The translations under genes were made by a program, and so were the position numbers. A stretch of 15,644 bases of DNA from Prevotella sp. (GTDB lineage Bacteria; Bacteroidota; Bacteroidia; Bacteroidales; Bacteroidaceae), in contig JAFLSH010000027.1 in assembly GCA_022511055.1 (NCBI GenBank), positions 1-15,644 of the forward strand. The letters run 5' to 3'. Shown here piece by piece: positions 1-5,921 of this stretch; within the stretch, counting starts at the first letter, position 1; each line of letters starts with the position of its first letter. The notes beneath the pieces were generated by a model. The model was not told where the DNA came from. It saw only the letters and a program-made list of their open reading frames with translations, and made no database searches.

Positions 1-14
1 CCGAAGTCCGGCTG

Positions 15-698
15 TTAGCGCCTTGATGCCCCCATGATGTCTATGCCTTCAAAATGAGTGATTTGTGGATTTTTGGAATCCACGTGTCCGATAATGCTAA
101 TAATGTCAAAGCGAATGGGCAGATTGACATGCCGATACCTGATATAGTGGTTTATGGCACGTTGCAGGTTTCTCATTTTCTGATTGTCAACTGCGGTAAC
201 AGGGTCGCCAAAGTCGCTGTTGCGCCGTGTCTTCACTTCGACAAAAATAAGATATTCATCGTTGCGGGCAACAATGTCTATGTCTCGGTGGCCGGAACGC
301 CAGTCGCGCTCAAGAATGATATAGCCTTTCTCGCTCAGATAGGCAGCTGCCAACCCTTCGCCCCATGCCCCTAATTGCAGATGCTCAGCGCTCTTCTTGC
401 TCGGCTCTTTTCCGTCTTCAGTCTTGTGCAGCAGCAGCTGGCAATTCTGAAAGGCATCGCCCGCCCAGCCATCTCTGTCAGGCACGTTGGGCAACAGCCG
501 TTCCAGCGCCTTGAGTATCTTCTCTGCCTCTTCTGTTCTGTCTTTGCAGGCACACAGTCTGAGCATGTCAACAGCGCTCCAGAACATGGTCGTTGATGCG
601 TATGCCCCTTTGTCCTTGGCATAGAGCTGCCTGGCGGCATTGTATGCCTCCTCTGTCCGCCCCTGTTCGCGCAACTCAAAAACTTCCTTGGCTGTCAT
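15..698 (-). CDS. YraN family (UPF0102) nuclease-fold protein with N-terminal helical extension
   Basis: The protein has 227 residues when started at the ATG at 698. Residues ~108-224 match the YraN/UPF0102 family, a PD-(D/E)xK nuclease-like fold. The motif GAWGE is at 110-114, the acidic residue at D141 within RDIDIVA, and the ExK pair at E154/K156 within FVEVKTR. YraN proteins are usually about 120 residues, so the first ~100 residues are an extension. That part is predicted helical and TPR-like (repeated EEA segments near 16 and 56), and resembles small stand-alone Bacteroidales proteins beginning MTAKE. An upstream in-frame ATG at 725 would add nine residues. I prefer 698 because the helical domain begins there and AGGAG lies 11 bases upstream. 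YraN's physiological role is not settled; DNA processing or repair is a family-level guess. The stop is 14 bases from the window edge, so downstream neighbours are unseen. Confidence 0.85.
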   Translation of the reverse strand: MTAKEVFELREQGRTEEAYNAARQLYAKDKGAYASTTMFWSAVDMLRLCACKDRTEEAEKILKALERLLPNVPDRDGWAGDAFQNCQLLLHKTEDGKEPSKKSAEHLQLGAWGEGLAAAYLSEKGYIILERDWRSGHRDIDIVARNDEYLIFVEVKTRRNSDFGDPVTAVDNQKMRNLQRAINHYIRYRHVNLPIRFDIISIIGHVDSKNPQITHFEGIDIMGASRR

Positions 699-729
699 GC
701 ACTGTCTTTCTCCTGTTTCTGCCATTCAC

Positions 730-760
730 ATTTTTGTGTAGTCTTTTGGCGCACAAAAAT
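730..760. repeat. 9-base inverted repeat over the yraN promoter
   Basis: ATTTTTGTG at 730-738 is the exact reverse complement of CACAAAAAT at 752-760, with a 13-base spacer. One arm lies on the candidate -7 element and the other on the presumed start of the transcript, so the repeat could be an operator. It could also be chance in AT-rich sequence. Confidence 0.4.
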
Positions 761-761
761 A
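754..761 (-). promoter_or_regulatory. Candidate -7 promoter element for the YraN-family gene
   Basis: Read on the minus strand the bases are TATTTTTG, an exact match to the Bacteroidota -7 consensus TAnnTTTG. Transcription would begin near 748, giving a leader of about 50 bases before the ATG at 698. No good TTTG -33 element is visible at the usual distance. The site overlaps one arm of a 9-base inverted repeat (730-738 with 752-760). Confidence 0.4.
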
Positions 762-869
762 CGAAAAAAATCAGAGAAGTGCAAGGAGATTGATTTTTTT
801 CTGAATTTAGTGCTTCCTGTTTGAGCAGCAATGTCCCAAATATTCAGTACAAAGTATAAGATATTGGCA

Positions 870-948
870 TATTTCCTGTTAAAAAAACACAAAGGAAATG
901 CTGACCAATTGTTTTTTTTCATAACTTTGAAACCAAATTCAGGAAATA
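870..948. repeat. Three related AGGAAAT sites flanking the 995 promoter
   Basis: The 9-mer CAGGAAATA occurs inverted at 870-878 and direct at 940-948. A third partial copy, AGGAAAT, lies direct at 893-899. The first and third copies sit just upstream of and around the expected -33 position. The last falls just after the expected transcription start. This layout would suit a transcription factor, but no regulator is identified. Confidence 0.35.
922..929 (+). promoter_or_regulatory. Promoter -7 element for the three-gene 995-3660 unit
   Basis: TAACTTTG matches the Bacteroidota -7 consensus TAnnTTTG exactly. Transcription should start near 936, giving a leader of about 59 bases. The -33 region near 898-902 does not match TTTG well. 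AGGAAAT-type sites surround it (870-878, 893-899, 940-948). Confidence 0.6.
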
Positions 949-994
949 AGCCAAATTTAATCATCAAATAATCATTAAAAAAGGAGAAAGCATT

Positions 995-1636
995 ATGAAG
1001 AAAATGGTGTTAATGGTAATGGCAGCGTGTGCTATTGGGTTTACTTCGTGCGGCAGCAAGTCGCAGCCCGCCCCTGCCGATGCCGAAGAGGTGGTGGCAA
1101 CAGAAAGTGCTGATTTAGATGCTGCCATCGGCAGTATTACCGAGCAGCTCTCTGAGCAGATTGAGGCGAAGGATGCGGGAAAGCTACAGGAAGTGCTGGC
1201 TACCGCACAGGAGAAGGTGACAGAGCTGATAGGCGATAACCCTGAAGTGGCAAAGGAGTATGTGCAGAAAGTACAGGAATATCTGAAGGCAAATGCCGAC
1301 AAGATAAAGGCTTTTGCCGGTGACAATGCAGCTGTTCAAACTGCCATTGAGGCCATTGCTGCTGCCCCTGCTGATGCGGTGGTCAGTGGTCTGAAGCAGG
1401 CCGTTGACGGTATGAAGACTGCCGGCGAGGGTGCTGTCGATGTTGTAAAAGAGAGTGCGGCCGAGGCTAAGGAGGCTGCTAAAGAAACGGCCAATCAGGC
1501 AGCCGAAGCTGCCAAGGAAGCTGCAAAAGAGAAGGCTAACCAGGCTGCAGAGGCCGCCAAGGAGAAAGCCAATCAGGCTGCTGAGGCTGCCAAGGAAGCA
1601 GCCAAAGACAAGGCTAAGAAGGCTTTGGGACTATAA
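995..1636 (+). CDS. LEA-like Ala/Lys-rich repeat lipoprotein
   Basis: This 213-residue protein has a lipoprotein signal peptide ending in a lipobox, FTSC, with lipidated Cys19. Residues 20-40 are a flexible, acidic linker. Residues ~41-150 are predicted helical. Residues ~155-210 are a low-complexity Ala/Lys/Glu repeat built around ANQAAEAAKE. Repeat units begin at N167, N182 and N193, so spacing is 15 then 11 residues. This resembles the 11-residue periodicity of late embryogenesis abundant (LEA) proteins and apolipoprotein-like amphipathic helices. Repeat codons vary, so the protein pattern appears selected rather than recently duplicated. A rare, near-ideal AAGGAG ribosome site lies 8 bases before the ATG, suggesting strong translation. 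The gene lies 29 bases upstream of the beta-helix gene. The molecular role is unknown; protection of the envelope under stress is an inference from the LEA likeness. Confidence 0.85.
   Translation: MKKMVLMVMAACAIGFTSCGSKSQPAPADAEEVVATESADLDAAIGSITEQLSEQIEAKDAGKLQEVLATAQEKVTELIGDNPEVAKEYVQKVQEYLKANADKIKAFAGDNAAVQTAIEAIAAAPADAVVSGLKQAVDGMKTAGEGAVDVVKESAAEAKEAAKETANQAAEAAKEAAKEKANQAAEAAKEKANQAAEAAKEAAKDKAKKALGL
1457..1627 (+). repeat. Degenerate tandem repeat coding for LEA-like units
   Basis: This stretch encodes residues 155-211 of the lipoprotein. Units around NQAAEAAKEAAKEKA recur with lengths of 15, 11 and 15 residues. The DNA copies differ at many third codon positions, so this is a protein-level rather than a fresh DNA-level repeat. 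Confidence 0.7.
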
Positions 1637-1665
1637 TATAAATCAATAAAAAACGAAAGAGACTT

Positions 1666-2631
1666 ATGAAAAAGGTATTAGCAGTATTAGCAGCCCTGTC
1701 GTTAGGCTTTGGCACGGCAATGGCTGTCGATGACAACACGGTGGAGATTGTCTATAACGGCACTTCAGCCACGGTTACCGTTGCTTCGAACATCGAGAGT
1801 TATGTGTCCAACGTATCAAACGGTGCGCACGTCAAGTTAGTGCAGAGTGACCAGGTCAATGACAAGGTAGGCGAGATTATCTACATACTCAGTGGCACCA
1901 GCTCTGATGGTGAGTTCTATCTGGAAGGCTCATACAAGTGCGGACTTGAGTTGCGTGGCCTGACACTGACCAATCCTTCCGGCCCGGCCATCAACATACA
2001 GAACGGCAAGCGCGTGGAAGTGAGTGTCAAGAAGGGCTATAGCAACAGTATTGCCGATGGCGCCAACGATGACTACAACGGCTGTTTCCACTGCAAGGGG
2101 CACACGGAGTTCAAGGGTGCGGGCACGCTCACGGTGGTGGGCAATTCCAAACATGCCATTTACAGCAAAGAGTACATCGAAGTGAAGAAGTGTGTCATTA
2201 ACATCACGGATGCCGTGAAAGATGCCATTCACTGTCAGGAGTATTTCTACATGGAGAGTGGAACTATCAATATCACGGGTGCCGCAGATGATGGTATCCA
2301 GGTGGAGTTGAGAGGTGACAAGTCAACTGGTATTACTGCCGGTCATGAAGATGAAGACACCGGCAATTTCTACATGGAAGACGGTACGCTGACCATCAAG
2401 GGCTACGGCGGCAAGGCTATCAAGGTTGATGGCACTATCAGCTACATGGGCGGCAAGCAGGATTTTGACACCACAGACACCACTGTGGCTACCGGCGTGA
2501 ACGCAGTCCGTGGCGGCGCAGTTAGTGGTGGTGCAGCCGTCTACACACTGGATGGGCGTAAGGTGGCTCAGCCCGGCTCTGGCCTGTATATCATCCGTGA
2601 CGGAAAAGAGGTCAAGAAGATTAAGAAATAA
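1666..2631 (+). CDS. Secreted beta-helix carbohydrate-binding protein, Cthe_2159-like
   Basis: This 321-residue protein has a signal peptide cleaved after about residue 20 (TAMA/VDD). The body, ~75-265, repeats short strands with Gly, Asn and Asp turns. The run HAIYSKEYIEV, DAIHCQEYFYM, ADDGIQVE (163-214) is typical of right-handed parallel beta-helix proteins. It resembles the Cthe_2159 carbohydrate-binding family, whose founding member binds polygalacturonate with calcium held by Asp residues at turns. D208/D209 are candidate equivalents. The last ~30 residues (VYTLDGRKV, then GLYIIRDGKEV and a Lys-rich end) look like the short C-terminal tails of Prevotella exported proteins, related to type IX sorting domains. 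No catalytic motif is evident, so binding is likelier than cleavage, though lyase activity is not excluded. An esterase-like gene follows 66 bases later. The substrate is inferred. Confidence 0.8.
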   Translation: MKKVLAVLAALSLGFGTAMAVDDNTVEIVYNGTSATVTVASNIESYVSNVSNGAHVKLVQSDQVNDKVGEIIYILSGTSSDGEFYLEGSYKCGLELRGLTLTNPSGPAINIQNGKRVEVSVKKGYSNSIADGANDDYNGCFHCKGHTEFKGAGTLTVVGNSKHAIYSKEYIEVKKCVINITDAVKDAIHCQEYFYMESGTINITGAADDGIQVELRGDKSTGITAGHEDEDTGNFYMEDGTLTIKGYGGKAIKVDGTISYMGGKQDFDTTDTTVATGVNAVRGGAVSGGAAVYTLDGRKVAQPGSGLYIIRDGKEVKKIKK

Positions 2632-2697
2632 CAACACTGTACTTGTTCTTGTAACTAATTCTATTATCAACTATTCATTAAAAAAACAACACGAGAA

Positions 2698-3660
2698 ATG
2701 AAAAAAACGATTTTTGCAGCGGCGCTCTGTGCAGCGCTTTTCAGCACTGCCACCCTTACGGCGCAGCCCAACGGTGGCTTTGGCGGTTTCCAGATGCCAC
2801 AAGTCAATCTGGAGACTTCGCAGGAATGGAAAGATGTCAACTATGCCGGCGACCAGAACGCCTATCACACCTGCGACATCTATCTGCCCAAGAAGCAGCA
2901 AGCCACCTACCCGGTAGTCATCCACATCTACGGCAGTGCATGGTTTAGCAACAACAGCAAGGGGGCGGCCGACCTTGGCACCATCGTCAAGACCCTGCTC
3001 GATGCCGGCTATGCCGTCGTCTGTCCTAACCACCGCTCCAGCGCTGATGCCAAATGGCCTGCCCAGCTACATGACATCAAGGCGGTTATCCGCTTTGTGC
3101 GCGGCGAGGCAGAGAAGTATCACTTCGACACATCATTCATTGCCACCAGCGGCTTCTCCAGCGGCGGCCATCTCTCGTCGACTGCCGCCACCACCAGTGG
3201 AACGCGGCAGACAAGCGTGGGCACGGTCGACATAGACCTTGAAGGTGCTGTCGGCCCTTACCTCAGCCAGCCCAGTACGCTCAATGCCGCTTGCGACTGG
3301 TCGGGCCCCATTGACCTGACTGACATGGATTGTGGTGAACACATGCAGTTTGGCGACCGTAGCCCTGAGGATATTCTGCTTGACTCAAAGCTCTCTGAGG
3401 CTCCTGACAAGTATCTCAGCCTGAGTGCTATCACCTATATTGACAAGAATGACCCGCCCATCATTATTTTCCATGGCGAGAAAGACAATGTAGTGCCCTG
3501 CTGCCAAGGGCGCAAGTTCTTCGAGGCGCTGAAGGCTGCCGGCGTGACAACCGAAGCTACTTTCGTGCCAGAAGGTGGCCATGGCATGGGTATGTATGAT
3601 GAAGCAAACCTGCAAAAAATGGTGCGCTTCCTCAATGCCGTCAGGCAAGGCTCGAAATAG
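2698..3660 (+). CDS. Secreted alpha/beta hydrolase, BD-FAE/feruloyl-esterase type
   Basis: This 320-residue protein has a signal peptide ending around residue 22 (TLTA/QP). The mature part is an alpha/beta-hydrolase. A YLP...YPVVIHIYGSAW segment at 62-82 occupies the oxyanion-loop position, where relatives have HGGGW or HGGAW. The nucleophile elbow is GFSSG at 152-156, with Ser154. The acid is probably Asp263 (HGEKDNVV) and the base His295 (EGGHGMG). The order and spacing fit the esterase/lipase group that includes BD-FAE feruloyl esterases, active on acyl groups of plant polysaccharides. No TonB, SusC or SusD genes are nearby. It is last in a plus-strand trio with the beta-helix protein, so both may act on the same cell-wall polymer in the periplasm or outside the cell. 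The true substrate cannot be read from sequence. A strong hairpin follows 20 bases after the stop. Confidence 0.88.
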   Translation: MKKTIFAAALCAALFSTATLTAQPNGGFGGFQMPQVNLETSQEWKDVNYAGDQNAYHTCDIYLPKKQQATYPVVIHIYGSAWFSNNSKGAADLGTIVKTLLDAGYAVVCPNHRSSADAKWPAQLHDIKAVIRFVRGEAEKYHFDTSFIATSGFSSGGHLSSTAATTSGTRQTSVGTVDIDLEGAVGPYLSQPSTLNAACDWSGPIDLTDMDCGEHMQFGDRSPEDILLDSKLSEAPDKYLSLSAITYIDKNDPPIIIFHGEKDNVVPCCQGRKFFEALKAAGVTTEATFVPEGGHGMGMYDEANLQKMVRFLNAVRQGSK

Positions 3661-3680
3661 TCGGTGAGCGTAGAAAAAAA

Positions 3681-3728
3681 AGCCATCCCCCGCTTTCTGC
3701 ATTAGTCGCAAGGAAGCGGGGGATGGCT
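3681..3728. terminator. Bidirectional terminator between the converging units
   Basis: The arms AGCCATCCCCCGCTT (3681-3695) and AAGCGGGGGATGGCT (3714-3728) form a perfect 15-base-pair GC-rich stem. It can extend inward by three pairs (one a G-T wobble) to a 12-base loop. A run of eight A residues at 3674-3681 serves as the T-run for minus-strand transcripts, that is glmM. The plus side has only a weak CTCTTATT tail. It lies in the 118 bases between the esterase stop and the glmM stop. Confidence 0.85.
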
Positions 3729-3778
3729 CTTATTGTGGAATTTATTGGGCTTAGCGCGTCTGAATGGGGTCGGTGGGG

Positions 3779-5209
3779 TTACTGCATATCGTACACCACC
3801 TGCATGAGCCGCTTGCCTAACTCGTCGGCCTCCTGCATGGTCTGTGCCTCACTGTAAACGCGAATGATGGGCTCTGTGTTAGACTTACGCAGATGCACCC
3901 ATGCCTGCGGGAAGTCTATCTTTACGCCGTCAATGTCATTCACCACGGCAGTGGAATCGCTTTGGAACATCTGCTTCACTTTTACCAGAATGGCATCGAC
4001 ATCGGTATCAGGGGTCAGGTCGATGCGGTTTTTGGCTATCTGGTAGTTGGGGAATGTCTTGCGCAACTGGCTGGCAGTGAGCTGCTTCTGTGCAAGGCTC
4101 GACAGAAAGAGAACAATACCCACTAATGCATCGCGGCCGTAGTGGCTTTCGGGATAGATGACACCTCCGTTGCCTTCGCCACCAATGAGGGCTCCCACCT
4201 CCTTCATCTTCGTGGTAACATTGACTTCGCCCACGGCTGCCGCAGCATAGTGGCCACCGTATTTCTCTGTAACATCGCGCAGGGCGCGGGTACTGGAAAG
4301 GTTGGAGACAGTAGCCATGGCTTCGGTAGAGCCGGCGGCTTCGCTCCTGTTTTTTGCCTCCTCGCCAAGAACGTAGTCTGCCACGCTGACAAGGGTGTAC
4401 TCCTCGCCGAACATGGTACCGTCTTCGCAGATAAAGGCCAGGCGGTCTACGTCAGGGTCGACCACGATACCAAGGTCGAAGCCGCCTTGGCGCATGCGCT
4501 CCATGATGCCCGTCAGATTTTTCTCCAACGGCTCGGGGTTGTGGGCAAAGTGCCCGTTGCACTGGTCGTTGAGTATTTCGAAGTCAACGCCAAGTGCCTT
4601 GAACAACTGGGGCAGAATGATGCCGCCAACGCTGTTAATGGTGTCGGCGCAGACACGGAAATGGCGTTGCCTGATGGCTTCAACATCGGCCAGCCGCAGC
4701 TGGAGTACGCTTTCGACATGGCGCTGGGCGGTCGTGTCGTCGGTAGTCACTCGACCGAGCTGTTCCACGGGGGCGTAGTCAAAGTCTTCGGCCTCGGCTA
4801 TGCGCAGCACCTCCGCACCATCGTCGGCTGTAAGAAATTCGCCTTTGCTGTTGAGCAGCTTGAGAGCATTCCATTGGGTGGGATTATGCGAAGCGGTGAT
4901 GATAATACCGCCATCAGCCTGATGCCAACACACGGCCAGCTCAGTCGTTGGGGTGGTGGCCAGCCCAATGTCAATGACTTCGTAGCCCATGCCCACCAGT
5001 GTGCCGCAGACAATGTCGCGCACCATCGGGCCGGAGATGCGGCCGTCGCGGCCAACTACGATTTTCTTAGTGGCTTGTGCGCCTGCGCTCTTCTTGATGA
5101 AAGTGGCGTAGGCTGTTGTGAACTTTACAATGTCAAGCGGATTCAGCGTGTCGCCGGTGTGTCCACCAATGGTGCCGCGGATGCCTGATATGGATTTGAT
5201 AAGAGTCAT
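3779..5209 (-). CDS. glmM: Phosphoglucosamine mutase
   Basis: GlmM converts glucosamine-6-phosphate to glucosamine-1-phosphate, the step before GlmU makes UDP-GlcNAc for peptidoglycan and lipid A. At 476 residues it is slightly longer than the usual ~445-465. All four phosphohexomutase signatures are present: active-site TASHNP with Ser107, metal loop DPDVDR at 251-256, sugar loop GEGNGG at 344-349, and phosphate loop RKSNTEP at 441-447. About a dozen extra residues (AKNRSEAAGSTEAMA, around 285-299) appear inserted before the VSNLSS segment, from memory of Bacteroides relatives. Assignment to GlmM rather than a phosphomannomutase rests on the Bacteroidota family pattern, not a tested activity. 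The gene ends a four-gene minus-strand operon, starting 15 bases after the DUF4827 gene. That gap has no promoter-like sequence. Confidence 0.92.
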   Translation of the reverse strand: MTLIKSISGIRGTIGGHTGDTLNPLDIVKFTTAYATFIKKSAGAQATKKIVVGRDGRISGPMVRDIVCGTLVGMGYEVIDIGLATTPTTELAVCWHQADGGIIITASHNPTQWNALKLLNSKGEFLTADDGAEVLRIAEAEDFDYAPVEQLGRVTTDDTTAQRHVESVLQLRLADVEAIRQRHFRVCADTINSVGGIILPQLFKALGVDFEILNDQCNGHFAHNPEPLEKNLTGIMERMRQGGFDLGIVVDPDVDRLAFICEDGTMFGEEYTLVSVADYVLGEEAKNRSEAAGSTEAMATVSNLSSTRALRDVTEKYGGHYAAAAVGEVNVTTKMKEVGALIGGEGNGGVIYPESHYGRDALVGIVLFLSSLAQKQLTASQLRKTFPNYQIAKNRIDLTPDTDVDAILVKVKQMFQSDSTAVVNDIDGVKIDFPQAWVHLRKSNTEPIIRVYSEAQTMQEADELGKRLMQVVYDMQ

Positions 5210-5224
5210 ATTGAGGGTCGTTTT

Positions 5225-5869
5225 TTATCTTTCTCTTTGGAATGTGATTTCGTAATAGAAAGGATAGACATAGCTGGTAGCCGTGGTGTTGCCTTGCGTG
5301 TGGGGCACAATGAGGCGCACCTTAGCCAGCTGGTCCTGCCGGCGGCCAATCTTGATGTAGTTCAGCGGCACCAGCCAGCCAGCGGGTACACTGGCACCGT
5401 AGGTCTCATACATCTTACCGCCAAGGAATGAGGCGGTGTAGGTGTTGCCAGTGCGGTTAACGAACATGCGGTCAACGTCGAACACGTAGTAATAGGCGTT
5501 AAGCGCCGTCAGTACCGTGTCCTCCACGTTCATTTCAATGAAGCGGCAGAGCAGGTTGATGTTCTCGCCGTCTTGAATGTAGTCGCCAGAGCCGCGCCGC
5601 ATGATTTGCATGTAGACACCCGTGTTGTCCATGTAGACAAACTCGCGCTTCTCAACGCTGGTCGAGTCGCCTTGCAGGTGGAACTGGCTTTCGGAGATGA
5701 TAGTGAAGGCCGAGTCGCTGATAAGTCGGTCGATGGCCTTACGCTCCTTGGCTTTCTTGTCGCCGTAGGTCTCGTAGTCGTTGCAGGAGACGGTCAGCAT
5801 GACCATGCACAGTGCCGCGTACAGCATGTAGGTCAGGCGGTGTCTCGGTTGCTTGTGTAATGTAGTCAT
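5225..5869 (-). CDS. DUF4827-family lipoprotein, possibly FKBP-like
   Basis: This 214-residue protein has a lipoprotein signal peptide with hydrophobic stretch YMLYAALCMVMLTVSC and lipobox LTVSC, giving lipidated Cys29. The mature part begins NDYETYGDKKAKERKAIDRLI and continues with IISESQF, then VYMQIMRRGSGDYIQDGENINLLCRF. I recognise this as the Bacteroidales DUF4827 family. The G-x-G-x3-x2-G spacing followed by an alternating strand resembles the start of an FKBP-type domain. That relation is an inference, and whether it has prolyl isomerase activity is unknown. It lies 52 bases after nrnA and 15 bases before glmM, so it is probably co-transcribed with both. In-frame Met15 is an alternative start. 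The first ATG keeps a basic N-region (HKQPRHR), as expected for a signal peptide. Confidence 0.82.
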   Translation of the reverse strand: MTTLHKQPRHRLTYMLYAALCMVMLTVSCNDYETYGDKKAKERKAIDRLISDSAFTIISESQFHLQGDSTSVEKREFVYMDNTGVYMQIMRRGSGDYIQDGENINLLCRFIEMNVEDTVLTALNAYYYVFDVDRMFVNRTGNTYTASFLGGKMYETYGASVPAGWLVPLNYIKIGRRQDQLAKVRLIVPHTQGNTTATSYVYPFYYEITFQRER

Positions 5870-5921
5870 ATATATAAAAGCTATCTAAATTCTCTGTCTT
5901 GTTTTCTTGTTCTTTTCTTGT

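Noticed and set aside
699..725. Longer start for the YraN-family gene at 725
   Set aside because: The added MAETGERQC residues fit no domain. The ATG at 698 begins the recognisable MTAKEVFEL helical domain and has AGGAG upstream. The longer form is not excluded.
1457..1627. Possible CRISPR or DNA tandem array in the Ala/Lys-rich segment
   Set aside because: Units are 45 and 33 bases, in frame, with diverged third codon positions and no spacers. It is coding repeat only.
4142..5188. A 348-residue open frame on the plus strand opposite glmM
   Set aside because: It lies entirely antisense to a gene with all four GlmM signatures. Its composition (rich in His, Val, Gly and Ala) is what a reversed GC-rich gene gives. 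No family match or promoter.
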